NCBI GenBank assembly: GCA_036571765.1
Contig: BROE01000007.1
Coordinates: 10,121,444 to 10,185,443, forward strand
Direction of reading: 5' to 3'
DNA from: Plecoglossus altivelis
Taxonomy: Eukaryota; Chordata; Actinopteri; Osmeriformes; Plecoglossidae
DNA: 64,000 bases
Below are positions 22,176 to 35,913 of this stretch, piece by piece. Numbering within the stretch: the first letter of the stretch is position 1; each line of letters begins with the position of its first letter. Under the pieces are notes generated by a model. The model saw only the letters and a program-made list of their open reading frames with translations. It had not been told where the DNA came from and searched no databases. The position numbers and the translations under genes were made by a program.

Positions 22176-25100
22176 CTATATATATCCATCTACAATATTT
22201 GTCTCTGTCCGTCTCTCCATTGTTGTTTGAGGCAGTATGATGTCAACACCTTCCCTTGTTCCTTGTAGACATGTTTCTGGACCCATCCAAGCGTGGCTCT
22301 GTGTTAAATGTTTAATTTCTCATTCCAAGACCTCTCTCACCAAATGGCACTGCTGGATTTCACAGCTCAGAGGAGCCAACAGTGCAAGCCCTAATGGGCC
22401 CTTTGTTATTTTCCGTGTTTTCTGTGAACGAGTAGTAGCGAATACAGAAGATAAAATGGAAAAACAAACAATTTTGACTCTTCTTTGAAGGCTTTTCCCT
22501 TTGTAGCTACTTGTATCAATCCAACCGTAGCTTTGTTTAATAAATAAAATCATGTGTGGGTTGCAGCTGAACATTTGAACGATTGATGGGGGTGTGTTGT
22601 CTTACCCTCGGTTGGCCAGCCATCGAGCTCCTCCTGTTGCTCTGTAAACTTTACCCTCTGAATCTCGACAAGGCTGGGTTAAATCATCATCCATCCTGAC
22701 AAAACACTTTAAAACTGTTCCAATCTGAGGATGGACACTTCACAGGTTAGATTCATGTTTTGTGAAAGCAAAAGCAGTAAAGCTTTTTTATTTTTTTTCA
22801 TATATTTTTTGACACAATATCATGATAGCCCAGATCCTCTCCTCTTTGAGTACTGGGCGATCTCAGCCGAGCAAGTGAGTATGGCGTTCCTCTACCTTCT
22901 CATCCTCATGTCCTAGTTGTATTTATGACCGGGTACATACACCTCATCACCCTTATGTTTCCTTTTGTGTTCAGGCAGCGGTGTCCAAGGTCAGCTAGAT
23001 GAACAAGCCTACGTTGTTGTTGAGTCAACAAGGACGACCAAAATACATGCGGTAAAATGAGAAGGGCTTCATCTTGACAGGTGACGCAAGGTTTAATGCC
23101 TCCCTCACCCCCATAGAGAACACAACAATACATTCACCTCAGTACCCTGGCTATCACTCTCAAAGTACTTGTCGATTAGTAGATCTCTGAAGGAAACAGG
23201 TGTGATCCGAGTTGGGATGTGACAACCATGCTCAGGTGGCTAATGTGCAAAACAGCGCTAGCAAAATGCACAGGTCTGGCCAGGGCTACACAGAAGGTTT
23301 GAGTGATTTAACAAGGAATAAAACGTATGACATTTTATTCTATTTCTCTGTCTCTCAGATCCCTTCCGTCTCCTTTCTGGGCATGATGCCATGAGAGAGA
23401 CACAGGATCTTTGATGTCTGTCTCATCCCCCCTGGTCCCCAGTGAGGGTGTAACAGCAGCCGCAGTGGTGGCGGCAGTGGCGGGTTATGTTTCTGGAAGC
23501 GACAGATGAGTGGAGATCATTAGAAATTGTGTCCCAACGGCGTCTGTGCACTGATTGGGCGGAGACGGGGCTCTGTGATGTCTTTGTTGGTCGTTATGGA
23601 GTGGGACGGAGTTCACCCATGTCTGACCTAGACATTCACACACAAACACACATACACAGACGCACACACACACCCTTTACTCTTGCTGCTGAGTCATCTA
23701 TGCCCACAGAATAAGAGAGAGAGACAAAGAGAGACAGGGAGGGATGTAGAAAAGGAGGCAGGGAGGACCAGAGGGAACGAAAAGACCGAAGTAAAAACCA
23801 GTTTATTTTGGGAGAGAATTTCATTTAGCCTTAAATCTGTTTACCTTTCTCTCTTTGTCTATTTTAATCATGACGCAACGGTCATAATAATATGGTATTT
23901 AATAATATGTGAAAGCCAGAGGTTTTAAATTGAAAGATGCGCCTCAGAAATGCAGCAAACTAATTACATAATTAATTATCATACAATGTTAACTTTGCTT
24001 TCACAATTTCAACAATGCTCATTTGAATTCATTTAATACGTTTAGTAGCAAAAGATTGAGGGAGGTGGTATTGCAGTGAATCTGTGCCAGCTGACCAAAC
24101 ACATTTTTGAAACAGATTTTGAGACTTTGACTCTCAATTAATGGATGCAATTGTGGCAACTAGTCGTTTACGCTTATTGTCTCAAATGCCCAGTTGAACA
24201 TGGCTGTCTAACCAGGGGATCGCAACCACAACATAGCATGTGATCTTTTTAAATATCCAGTTGCAGTCTTGCTCTTGCAGTATATGGATTTTTCATCAAG
24301 ATATGACTGTCCAGAAGGTTACCCTGCTGGATTATGTATCCAAATGAACAGCAGACGGATACCCTGTTAGCTCACTTCGTCAGCCAATGGTACCATCCCA
24401 CTTGCTCATCCATAATGTATAGCTGGCTCAGCCTGAGCTCATGTGCTCTGTGTGTGTTCTACAGACCTGCCATATGTCAGAATAGAGTCTAAAGTCCCAG
24501 TATCTCTGGCTTGGATTCGGTGGTCGTGATTTATTCAGTGTATTTATGTGCGAGGGCTATTTGAGATGCCCTACTCAAGCACCACTCAAGAAGGAACAGA
24601 TCTCTTTGGTACTTGACAGCTGGTCATAAGGGCAATCAATACAGGAGTCAGTTCTGCACAGTAATGACAGCAAATGGCCAAGTTGGCACAAACAAACAGG
24701 GTGTTAAATGGTCCCTTTTACATTATGAGGATGACAGACTTGTTTTTGATCTTTGAAACAACGACCCAGACTCCTCAGTATACAGGTCCCATAAACAAAA
24801 TAATCGTGTTTTGGTCATGGGACTGCCATGCCTCTAGTTCCTTTGGAAGTGACTGTCATCTCCAGTCCACTTAGATGTAGACAGTGTTAATGTGGTCTTT
24901 AGAAGCCCTGATACACATTTAGAAGTATCCATGAATCATAACGATGCCCTGTCTATTAGTCAAGCTCCCATTCGTACTGGTATTTCTGATACTGCACAAG
25001 GAACCCTCTAAAATCACAGTGCGATTTCATCCTGTGAAAATGTGCTTATCACGTCTCACTGTACATAACGCATTAAGGAGAAAGGGCACTATTAGAATAT

Positions 25101-27934
25101 CGAAATAAATGACAGAAAGAATCGAATATACGTTGCTGTTTTTTTTATCAGTGTTATATTCATCCCACGGTATACGATGGTTCGCCGAAAGCACTTCTGG
25201 AACTCCGCCTCTGCTCTGTCTCCAGCAGACCAAGCCGGAGGGATCTTTATGACATCACATCCAGGCACGCAGAACACTGTCTCTCTTATTTTGTTCAGGG
25301 ACTGAAGAACCTATTCTAGGACTCAGCGGAAGGGCCTTTGCCTGCGACACCTGATTTCTGAGAGCCTTTCCAAGTTGTTGGGGGCTCTCCAAGATCTTAA
25401 CCTGGGGGGGGAGGGGGAGGGGGGGGAGGGGGAGAGGCCACAGGAAGTGAACATAAAGGAGTTGCTTAAGTGGCACATTCTACTAAACTCTCATTACTTA
25501 TTCAATACAATTTACTATGGAAATCTTTTGTCTGGCATGATCTTCAGCACAGGCTTTTAAGTTTGTTCATCTATAAAACTGTTGACAGGTTTCTCAGCAC
25601 CATACACGTTTTTTCTTAGTAAAGGTGTTGGCATGCCAAAATCTTTTATAATTATATGTTTCGGTGCCAAATTACATATTTTTAACAATTGAATTATATT
25701 TTCTCTTCGGCTCTTTACTACCATCTTTCTTTTCAGCCTAGTCTGTTAAAGTGGTGAGCCGTATAGCAGAATTTTTTTGTCGCAAACTCAGGGTCCCAAG
25801 ATGCACTGGGGATGCCAGTAAATTGAAGGACAATAAAGCTCAGTGATAAACAGAAATGGAACTCATCCAGTACAATCCAATCACTGACAAACCCTTATAT
25901 CTGTCTGAGGCAATTCGATGCAAATGATTTCATCTCTGTTATTTTTCAGTCTGTCAGACCTCACCAAATATGACAAACCAAGAAAAAGAAGCAATTTCTT
26001 TTTTCTCGATCGGTGAAGTATTGCAATTGTAGGAAATGGTTCCACAGGTATTGAATTATTTTTCTTATCACGGTGGGTCCAATTTTGCCAAGTCAACTGC
26101 GAAATACAAATGAGAGCGTGCATTATATATGTTTACAGTGTGCCTGTGGTTGGAATCAATCATCTCTCTGGGAGAACTTGCGGGACCACCTAGTACATGT
26201 CCTCATCATCACTGAGACAAGTTTTCTTGAGGGCACCCACGGAATGTAGACTGACATTATGCAACGCTCAGAAATAAATATCTGGTGTTGAACCAGCATG
26301 ACTTCTCGGAAGACAACAGTGGAGAATTGTTGACAGTGTTCTTACGTTCTGCAACGGTGTGAACGCCTGGCTTGATCAGAGATGATAGGAGTCCGTGTGA
26401 AATACGTATCCGGGGGAATTAGCAGCAATCAACGCGGAGTGTGAATGCTGATGAGCTGCAGATGGGTGGACAATGGTCACGATACACTGGGCATCTCTCC
26501 AGGCCTCTGCAATCTTTCAGACCCAAGAGTCGTGGAATGTTTGACGTCTGCTTTAAAAATGGACATCACGCTTTCACATGTGAACAGGACAGGTCTGCAC
26601 ATTGTAACTGGGAGCACCATTTAACATTCTCCAAAATGTGTACAAGTCTCTGTGTTCCAGAATGCGCATGAGCATGGATCCAGAGGGGAGGGCACCAACC
26701 AGGCATGAGAAGTCAACACTTTAGGAAAAAAAACAAAAACTATTTAGCCTCTCTGTTTGGGAGTGTGAAAAGCTCAGGGGTTCAGTTGAGGCTAATACTG
26801 CATTCAAATGTACTATGCCGTTGTAACGTGAGTAGTATTGCTTTAAGTTGTTTTGACACTTGAACTCAAAAGTCCCTGTTGTATTCCAGCAGGTCAGCCT
26901 AGTTGAAAGCATGCCAACAGGGACAACTGCTGGCTGTGGATCAGCGTTTGTCTTCCCTTTTTTTAAGAAGAAGTGGGAGTTTGTTGTTTTTCAAGTACCA
27001 TTATGTTATGTTACTGTGTGAGCCGTGCCGTCTAAAGCAAAAAGGAGGAGCCACGATGCAACGTATTGCTTTTGGACCGGAAACATCACGTGTTGATCCC
27101 ACCATCTTTCAGCAATTTCTCCTCTGGAATCAATGAAGTACTTCCTAAAACTAACTACCTGATTTTAGTGAAGAAAGTTAGCATGTCCATGGGGCAGGAC
27201 GCATTGCTTTTACGTCCTTCTCTGCCTAACATACCACGGATGGCTGGGGGAGTCACAGACGTATGAGTGCAGCCCACTCTGACGATGATGGATGAATCGG
27301 GGAAACATGTCATTCAGGAGAAATCACAAGGGCATTGTAGTCTTCTTTACTTGACTGAGGCAGGTGAGTAAAGGCATGTGTGCACACACATGCGCACGCA
27401 CACACAGACACACATGGCCAGGTGATTGGTGTGAGAGGGGAGATTGAATCAGGAGGCTTTAACTGGCTTATGTTGCTCCCTGAAAGTGGTTGTGTGAGTA
27501 AAACGCTTAGAGAGCTCAGAGGTGCATGGCCTGTTCACTCATTGGCCAAGGGATGGAGATAGTCGACAGTAAGAAGACATAAATAAACTCAGCCATACTG
27601 GGACACCTCCGAGGACTTTTCAAAGACATTGGCAGGTGGTTCGGATCAATGAGATGGTGTGTGTGTGTCTACTAGGATCTTAAGATTGGATTTCAAAATT
27701 TATGTCATAAACACAGATACTCATTGATGTTTCAGGATCCACTATGAGGCACTGAAGAAGATATACAATGTAAATGGAACATTCTAGAGAGCAAAACGTT
27801 TTAAACCCACACACTCCTCAACTACATACAGTAGATGTACTCTATCTATTATTGATAGATACAGATGCTTTAAAAATCATTGCCAGTGTAACAATGGTCT
27901 TTATATAATAACGTACCCCCCGTTTCCTCTGCAG
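22176..27934. other. Non-coding unique, partly AT-rich DNA
   Basis: Few simple repeats are present: a G-rich stretch at 25404-25435 and a short CA block at 27385-27415. The block 23935-24050 carries three overlapping or adjacent TAATTA cores at 23961-23978. No frame has recognisable homology. Confidence 0.5.
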
Positions 27935-28110
27935 AAAGGCCATGGTCAAATCGGCGTGCGATGGTCACACCGTGTCCTTCTACCGCTGCAGGGCTACTTC
28001 ATTTAAGTGGGCATCACATTAATAATGCTATCCCTGATTCATCATGGGACTTTCAGAAGAACATTTGTAATTATAAATCAGGCTGTATCCCTGGCATGGT
28101 GTTGCAGGAA
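27935..28110 (+). other. Candidate exon with strong acceptor and donor
   Basis: CCCCCCGTTTCCTCTGCAG is an excellent acceptor that does not sit in a microsatellite. 176 nt downstream lies GAA|GTAAGTAT, an excellent donor. One frame is open across the whole interval (58 codons after two bases), with segments RPWSNRRAMVTPCPSTAAG and SWDFQKNICNYKSGCIPG. The phase-0 frame instead ends after 23 codons (KGHGQIGVRWSHRVLLPLQG then YFI and a stop), which would make it a terminal exon. The second half looks like a conserved non-coding block. No family was recognised. Confidence 0.25.
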
Positions 28111-31100
28111 GTAAGTATGTGTGTGCCTGTGTTTGTGTAGGTTTGTGTACGCGCGCACGTATCTGTGTACGAGAGAGATAGAGACAGAGAGAGAAACAGA
28201 GTGTGCGTGTCTTTTACTGTTGATGGAGTGTACAGAAGTTGCCTTGGATTAGATTATGAGTGCATTAAAAATGTCCTCCACTTCGTCATAACTCAGATAT
28301 GGGCATGCTGGGAATCAATCACCAAACAAGTCAAATCGTATCAAATAATGGAATTGGATGAGGTTTCAACACACAATCTACCGTTTGTGTGAGAGTGTAC
28401 ATGCCAGGATGTCAGGAGGCAGCGAGAGAGTAAAAGGGGGGGGTGGTGGTGGGGAGGTGGAGAGATGGCACCGACAAACCCAGCAGCAGGAACAACGAAT
28501 CATCGTTTTCCAGGTGTCTGTGATGTTGGAAACACGTCCCACACGGCTGTGAATAAATGTTTCTTTCCTTGTGTTCCAAAACTGGGGATTAAAACAACAG
28601 AGAGAGAAGTGTGTGTTGGGTGGGGGATTGTTACGGAGGGAGCACCAGAAAGAGATCAACATTAGCAGCACGGAGAAAGGAGAAAGAGGAGGTATGGCGA
28701 GAAGGGAGCATGACTCAATCAATGAGCTGCTTGTGCTTCAGGCTTCCATAAAGAAAAAAGAAGGGCGTTGGTGTGATAAAGCTTTAAAACCCACTTTCCT
28801 TCTCAGCTGGCTTGGAGGTGCAGCGGTGAAAGAAAAGAAAGGAAGGAAAAATCTCAAGAAAGAAATTTTATTAGTTTTCGTCTCATTTTTCATCTGGACA
28901 TTTTGATGTTTATTTGCGAGGGTTTTATGAAGTGGGCTTTGTTTTGATGATGTCAGTTTTGGTAATGTACATACAGTAAGGATATGATGTGACTTGAGTG
29001 GAGCTGGCAAACAGGAAGGTGATGTATTGTCCGTGGGTATGGGAGGGGAGACTGCAGCTCCAACAGAAGGCTGGAGGTGACCATGGTGTGGTCTCTAGAG
29101 ACAGGCACTACATCACTTCAGCTCCATGTTTTTTTCTCTCTCACATTTCTCTCTTCGCTCTCTTTCTCTCTCTCCCTCTTCTCTTTCTCTCTCCTCTCTC
29201 TTTCTCTCTCTATTTCTTTCTTTCCCTCTTCTCTTTCTCTCTCTTTCTTTCTTGCTCTCTCTCTCTCTCTCCCTCTTCAGTCTCTCTATTTCTCTCACTC
29301 TTCTCTCTTTCTCTCTTCTTTATATTTCTCTCTCTGTTACCCCTTGACACACTCCCAAATACACACACATTTTACACTCTGTGTTTTGCAGAAGCACCGT
29401 GCTACACAAAATCTTATATTCCACGTAATGGCTTGCTTTCCACATGGGACACTCTGAGCCCTCAATCATCCAGTGCTGTGAATCACATGGTGTGCCATGC
29501 TCTTCGTTAGCTTGGATTTGTACACCTCTCCACAGGGGGTCTTTGTTGGGATGACAGTCACAGACTGCACGCGTGTGTGCGTCTGTCCAAATGTGTGCGT
29601 GTATGTCCCTTTGTGTGTAATTGTGTGAATACCTGCACAGGTGGTGGCGTATGTTTATCTGTGAGTAAATTATGTTTACTGCCGGTGACAGACACATTGT
29701 GCGTTCGCAAATTGGCGTTGCCATGGTTTGAACATGTTGATGACTGTGTTTCTTTTTAGGTTTGTGTGTTTTTGTTGTTGTCTTTGTGTGTTTGTATGTG
29801 TGTCCTTATGGTCTGTACGTGTAACTGTCCTTGTCTCTGCGTGTCTTTGTATGTGTCATTGGCTGTGTGTGTTTGTGTTTGTGTCATGGTCTCGGTGTTT
29901 GTTTGTGAGTGTCTCCTTGTCTGTGTGAGTTTGTGTGTGTGTAATTGGCTGTGCATGTGCATTTATATCTCTGCTCCCTGTTGCTCTAAATGTCCCTCTG
30001 GCAGAGGAGATAATTAGGGAGGAGTGGGTGAGGCAGGCAAGGCGGGCATCATGCCCCCATCGTGCTCTACTGCCAGGGGCATGTCAGCCTGAATCAGTGG
30101 CCCTACACCCAGCACAAACACAACAGTGTTTCCACTGGCAGGGTTATACACACACACATACGCCCACATGCTCACCCTCACACAATTTGCCTTAGTGTTT
30201 CCTCATCTTAGCAATGCACTCATTCCTCATTCTGGTCTGACTCCTCTCCCCCCTTGGACAGAAGATACGCACATGCAAGCATATACTGTGAATTCACATC
30301 CCTGTCCACTTCCACTGTGTGCAGCTTCTGGGTCTAAGTTTGTGTGTGTAAGTTACGAGTGTAAGGGTGCCTGTGCGTTCGCGCGAGTGTGTGCGTGCCT
30401 TTGGCCACATTTGTTTTCACACCATTCAATCTCACCATACACAATGTTGTGTCCTTCTCCAATGTCAGTTCCAAGGTCTCCTGTGGGGTGTGTTAAGGAC
30501 ATGCTTGGAAGCTGGCTAGAGGACTCCATTGTTCCTCTGCATTGTCCAGTCTACTGGAGCGCACACCAGCAGCCAATCAGCCTTCATCACAGTTACAAGG
30601 CTCCTGCCAGAATTAATCAACGGGACATTCCCAGCACGTGTTGGACCACATGTGCAAACTACAGCAGCCAATCAGTTTTATGACTTCAACATGCTAATTG
30701 AGACTTGGAGGATGAAGGTCCTCTAGGACAGTTGGACAGTGTTGGCGAGGTAATGTACTGGACTGTATTAAAGCCAGACCTACTCTTTTCACACTGGTGA
30801 GGGAATATCAATCAAATGATTAAAAGTAGCAAGTTAATTAAAGAGCTAACATGTCCACTGTGTTGAGTTGGTCCAGGTGTCACCTTCAAAGACACGCAGA
30901 CAGACATACGCAGAGGGGAGAAAAGCAGTCAGAGGCCTTGTTCATTACCATTGGACATGGACCAGGAGTTAAATGGACGTTTACGTGACATGGTCCACCA
31001 CCTAGGTCAACTTCACTTACAGTAGAGAGATAGATAGTGAGTGTGTGTGAGTGAGAGAGAGTGAGAGAGAGCGAGAGAGAGCGAGAGAGAGCGAGAGAGA

Positions 31101-31849
31101 GAACTCCCACCCTGATTTCCCTATATGGTTCATTTCACATGTTAACATCTTCTGCCATGTTCCTGTGGATAATGTATTCTACTGTATGAGAGGATGGGGA
31201 GGGGGTGTTACCGTGGGAGGCGGCAAAAAGGCTCGTTTGTAACTGCCATCTAGTGCAAATGAATGGATAGATAGCGTTGCCAATGAAGGGTTCATATTTC
31301 CAACCCCCTCTCTCTTCCTAATTACACCATTGTGGTACTAAGAGCTTGTCAGTATATCCCCTCCACCCTTCCCCGCCTCACATCCACCCATAACATCCCC
31401 TCTTCCCTCACCAGCCAGGGAATCCACCATGCTGGGACTCCATCAATCTAGACCAATCGTATAATGTCAAGAGGAGAGAGATGGGGGTAGGGAGGGAGAG
31501 GAAAGGAGAGCGTTGCAGTAGGGGAGAAATGGAGGGAGGGAGGCAGGGTGAAAGTTAGAGGGGAGAGTAGGGAGAGAGGGGAGAGAGAGCTGAAGTAGAG
31601 AGAAGGAGATTGAGAGGGAGAGGTAGATGTCCTGGTGTCCCAGGTCTGGTCCTCTCTGCTCCAGTGCAGTGCTCTAGCTACTGTGTGACTCAGAGTTGGT
31701 ACCACGGGAGGATAGGTTTTCTGTCCTCCGTGACAAGCTCCTATCCACTCTTCTTGGATATGATTTATGTCATTGTGTGCTGTCTCTTTCTGTGTGTGTC
31801 TCTCTCTCTTTCACACACGCACGCACGCACACATGTGCACGCATGCGCA

Positions 31850-31852
<3 letters not shown>

Positions 31853-31897
<45 letters not shown>

Positions 31898-31906
31898 TAC
31901 ATACAG
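31853..31906. repeat. (CA)n-(CATA)n microsatellite
   Basis: About 20 CA units are followed by about three CATA units. Three overlapping His/Thr frames are repeat translations. Confidence 0.95.
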
Positions 31907-32910
31907 TATTGTGTCTTGTGTAGTTTTTATGTCTCTCTCTCCTTCTCTCTCTCTTCCATTTGACATGAAAGTCACCATAGTAGGAGCCATTAGTTGAATG
32001 GTGGTTAATGACAGGGCTCGAGGTCTAAGTGTCCTCCATTCTCTCTGCTAACGATGCTTCACACAGGTTCACTGGTGACCTCCACAGGATACATGCCATC
32101 AGATGTCAAACCACTGAGTATGTGACAGCATGGACATTGGTTGACTATAAAACATTCTAATTAGCTGCTTTGACAAGAGGATAACACCTTATTCCCTGCC
32201 GACCACTTGCGTATATATTTCAGAATCTGCCATATTATGCCCTTAAACCCACCATTCAGGGGAAAAGGTGCAGGGTAATGATTATTACTAGAACCATAAC
32301 ATTTCATTACTGAACCGATTTCCTTTTAGAAACTCATAACAGCCCAATCCATATGTTTCTTTTATGGGAGTAGCATCACTATCTGGAGGCTCTGGGATCG
32401 TCTAGTTATCCTGTCCGTTCTCTGGACTAGGAGTGGGCCACAGTCTGCTCAGGTCTTCTGAGTGACTTACCTATCCACATTATACCCTGATGTATGACTC
32501 AGGCTCTATTGTATATATTTAGAAAACATTAGATCTTTCTCAATGAAATACCTATACTACTGCTGTCCAATGTTGGATTACATGCACATCATAATAACAT
32601 GTAGTTTCCAAGATCCATATTTGCTCAATCATGGTTACAGATTGATTATCATTGGAGTTAGAGTGGGGATGGTTTCATGGAAGACCTCATATCCTCTCAT
32701 GTTCTATAGGCCAAAGAAAACATATTTGTCAGAGGAGCTGAGCCATGTTGACATCCCACCAAAGGCCAGAGAGAGCTGCTCTATTGATTGAGGAATGATT
32801 CATTATGTGGAGGTTGGGAGATTATGAGGTTTATATGCAGTCACATGTAGTAGGAGGAGGCAAACCCACTGGAGCATCTCTTCAGTACTGTGGCTGCATT
32901 CACGATTGGA

Positions 32911-32951
<41 letters not shown>
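32911..32951. repeat. (TG)n microsatellite, about 20 units
   Basis: A pure TG run followed by further imperfect GT-rich sequence to about 33110. Confidence 0.95.
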
Positions 32952-32955
<4 letters not shown>

Positions 32956-33816
32956 ACCTACGTGTGCAGATATGGGAATGTTTCAGCTTCTGCATGTGTC
33001 CGTGCGTGTTTTCCTTTTGTGTGTGTGTGTGTGTTTGTGTGGATTTGTTATGCTTCTGTGTGTGTATGTGTATGTGGGTTTGTTATGATTCTGTGTGTGT
33101 TTAAGTGCGTGTGTGGGTACTTCCTTATGTGTTCTGACTGTTTGTGTGCGTGTAAGTGCGAAGAAAGGAAATCACTTCTCAAGTATTATGGAACTAATTA
33201 AAGAAAAGGAGTTGGGGTCGGCAGCTGGCCATATCATTGTGAGAACCCTGTCTCTTTTCTAATTACTGCTGGTGTAATTGGAATCCCCTCTTTCCCTGGT
33301 GAGCCCTCTGTGTTGGTCAGAGAGGTGAGAGGCGCTGAGGAGAGGATGAAATGAATAGGCTGTTGTTTTAGGGTGAGCTCTGGTGCTTTGGTGTGTTTAC
33401 CAGGTTGCAGGTTGAAGACTGTTGTGTGTTATGCTCAGAGAGCTGACTTGTTCACAATGTTACTTTTACCTCCTATTCTCTCCGTTGCTCTCTTTACGTG
33501 TCTCCACACTGCAACTCTTGGGGTGAGGGAGAAAGGATAACAAACATGCAAAGACCTGTTTACCATCCAAACAAAATAGAACATTGGTGGTGGAGCTGGA
33601 GCTCCCACCAATCCCGTCCCCTCACTGTGACCTCCCCTCCCCTCAAACACACACTCGCTGACACACATGCGCACACACCCTCTGAGCTGCTTCGGTGACA
33701 AGCCACAGAATGAAAGAGAAATATTACACACAATAGCCAGGCTAGCTTCGATCAGGACACACAAAGGCTCGTTGAAATCCCCCATACCGGTGTTCCTGAG
33801 GCCGTCGGCTATCCAG

Positions 33817-33894
33817 CCAGGTCCACCAGGGCGCAGCTGCATGCCAGGGTACTGTAACAGCACACCAGGCACCTGGACAATGGACCACAGCAGG
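33817..33894 (+). other. Candidate exon with collagen-like Gly-Pro-Pro trace
   Basis: After TATCCAG, 78 nt (26 whole codons, phase 0 at both ends) run to AGG|GTGAGG. The frame reads PGPPGRSCMPGYCNSTPG, then TWTMDHSR. A short Gly-X-Y-like run followed by PGYC resembles the end of the triple helix in FACIT collagens, where PGYC motifs occur. Only two or three triplets fit, so chance is quite possible. The minus strand over the same bases is also open (VPGVLLQYPGMQLRPGG). Confidence 0.15.
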
Positions 33895-35913
33895 GTGAGG
33901 AGTTGGCTGGCAGACTCACAGGGTTACTTTTTTTTTTTGCGCTTTTGATTTTTGGAAATTGAATGAGCTTTTTGGATGATGCGAGTTATTGGGATGCATT
34001 GTGGGTATGATAAGGGGATCAGGAGATCATGCAGGAGCCAGTCCTGGTCCCAGGGAACTGAGGATGTGCAGAAACACTCCAGTTCACTATTTATACCTAC
34101 ATCAACACTCCGTACAAATACTTTTTAATGGTTTTTTATGGTTGGGTCCTCTGGAGATGTGTGTGTGTGTGTGTGTGCTTATGTGTGTGCATGGGTGTGT
34201 GAGTGTGTTATTCTTCTGGCTCACCACACTGTGATTACCTTAAGGGGAGCCTTTGGGACCTGGAGCTGTGATCATATTACTGCCTTCACCTATCATTACC
34301 AGTCAGCTGTCACTCAAAACCTCAATTACCTGCTCGCAGTGATTAACCCCAAGTCTCTCTTCCTTTCCCTCTTCCTCTTTCTTTCTTTCTTTCTTTCTTT
34401 CTGTCTTTTTCTCTCTCCTCCCCAGACGAAAACACACACATTCGCAACAATTTGTACAAAGCATTTTTTTTCCCAATTTCCCATCTTCAACCCCTTTCTC
34501 CACCCTCAGAACAACTGCTTTCATTTAGACTTTCCTAATAAGTTTTCATTGCTCTACAGGAGCACTGTAAATAGCTTTATGTTTCAAGTCCCTTCTGTGC
34601 CTGGTGACATAGACAGATCCTCTTGAGAGCTGCAGCTCCCCCACTCCTGGAAACAATATGGGTCTTATTCAGGCCGTCTTTGTGGGCTTTGGAGTGAGTG
34701 ACAGAGGTCACCTAAAGACTGAAGACTTGTTGAAGTGTTGAGCCGCAAGAGGTCAAGTATGTCATGTTGTGTGTTGAGAAGAGTAGTGTCATGTGTATGT
34801 GCCTGTGTGGTTGTGTTTGCACTGTACGTGTGTATGAATTTCAATATTTGTATTGTTTCTCCCAAGCGATGCCTGGTGGAAATGTGTTTGTATTTGCTCT
34901 GGTTGTGGAGACACAAGTCACGCTTTCCTTCTCCTTTTCTCTCATCCGACTCTTCCATTCCCTCTCCTCCCTCCCTCCCTCCCTCCCTCCCTCGTCACGC
35001 TTTCCTTTCTCCTTTTTCTCTTCATCGACTCTTCCTCCCCCTCCTCCCCTCCCTCCTCCCTCCCCTCCCTCCCTCCTCCCCCTCCCCCCTCCCCCTCCCC
35101 TCCCTCCCTCCCCTCCCTCCCTGCCCCGCTCCCTCACCTTCTTTTCCTGATCCTATATCTGTGTGTCCTCTTCATTCCCTCCATTTGCTCTCTCCCTCTC
35201 TTTATTCTCACACATCCCCAAGTCCCTCTCCTCTGAAATCACAGCTGCCCAATTAGAATTATGCAAGGTTTTGTTGGGGCTTTTGTTCAGTACACTAAGG
35301 AGACACAGCGAAGCATTCTAAATATGAGGGAGGATGAGGTAGCTATGGAGAGGCTGAAGGAGGCTAAGAGAGGCTGAGTGTGGCTGTAAGAGGCGAGGGC
35401 AGCTCGGGTAAGGCCGTCAGAGGATGTTACAGCTTGGATAAGTGGCTGGCAGAGGTGGGTAGAATGTAGTTTCAGTAGCTCTGACATTTCTGAGTGGAAA
35501 GTCTGTTAATGAAGCCATATTTATGGGCATGTACAGTGTGTGATCTTTTCTGAACTTGTGTGTGTGCATTAACTCTGTGTGTGTGTGTCTCGGGTGGGAG
35601 CAGTTGTGGCGTGAGCTGTGTGCATTTTCTTGTAAAATAAGCCTGTAATATAACCCTTTAATAGTGTGCAAATAATTGGGCAAACTCATTAGAGGCTGGC
35701 CAATCAGATGTCCAGGATAGGATTACAGTGCTGCTGTGCTATTTTGGGGAAAGTGTTTACTCCACATTATTCAATTAGCACTTCTTTCCCATGGTGTAAT
35801 CATCACAGTTTGCTAACCAGAGATCCCAGGGTGCACAAGACACTGTGTGTGTGTTGGTTTGCTACAAGGATATGATTGAGGTCAGTTGGAGGGCGACCCC
35901 CCCTCCCTCCTTA
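33895..35913. other. Non-coding DNA with CTTT and CCCT tracts
   Basis: A CTTT tract lies at 34374-34402, and a duplicated CT-rich block with (CCCT)n lies at 34917-35125. The stretch 35650-35830 is complex and may be regulatory (CCAATCA at about 35699-35705). No gene is supported. Confidence 0.5.
34917..35125. repeat. CT-rich block with 77-bp tandem duplication and (CCCT)n
   Basis: GTCACGCTTTCC begins at 34917 and again at 34994. The following ~35 bp match apart from one-base insertions in homopolymers. Irregular CCCT/CCTCC sequence follows to about 35125. All Pro/Ser/Leu frames over it are low complexity. Confidence 0.85.

Larger units (their letters stand above)
28111..33816. other. Non-coding DNA with GT and CT blocks
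   Basis: Contents are a CT-rich tract (29118-29340), long imperfect GT-rich stretches (29570-29960), GA tracts (31040-31105 and 31484-31625), a CA/CATA microsatellite (31853-31906) and a TG microsatellite (32911-32951). The Cys/Val/Phe frames arise from GT repeats. No gene is supported. Confidence 0.6.

Noticed and set aside
21639..22268. 209-codon frame with Tyr-Leu-Pro-Thr repeats
   Set aside because: It is read from CTAC/CTAT tetranucleotide repeats.
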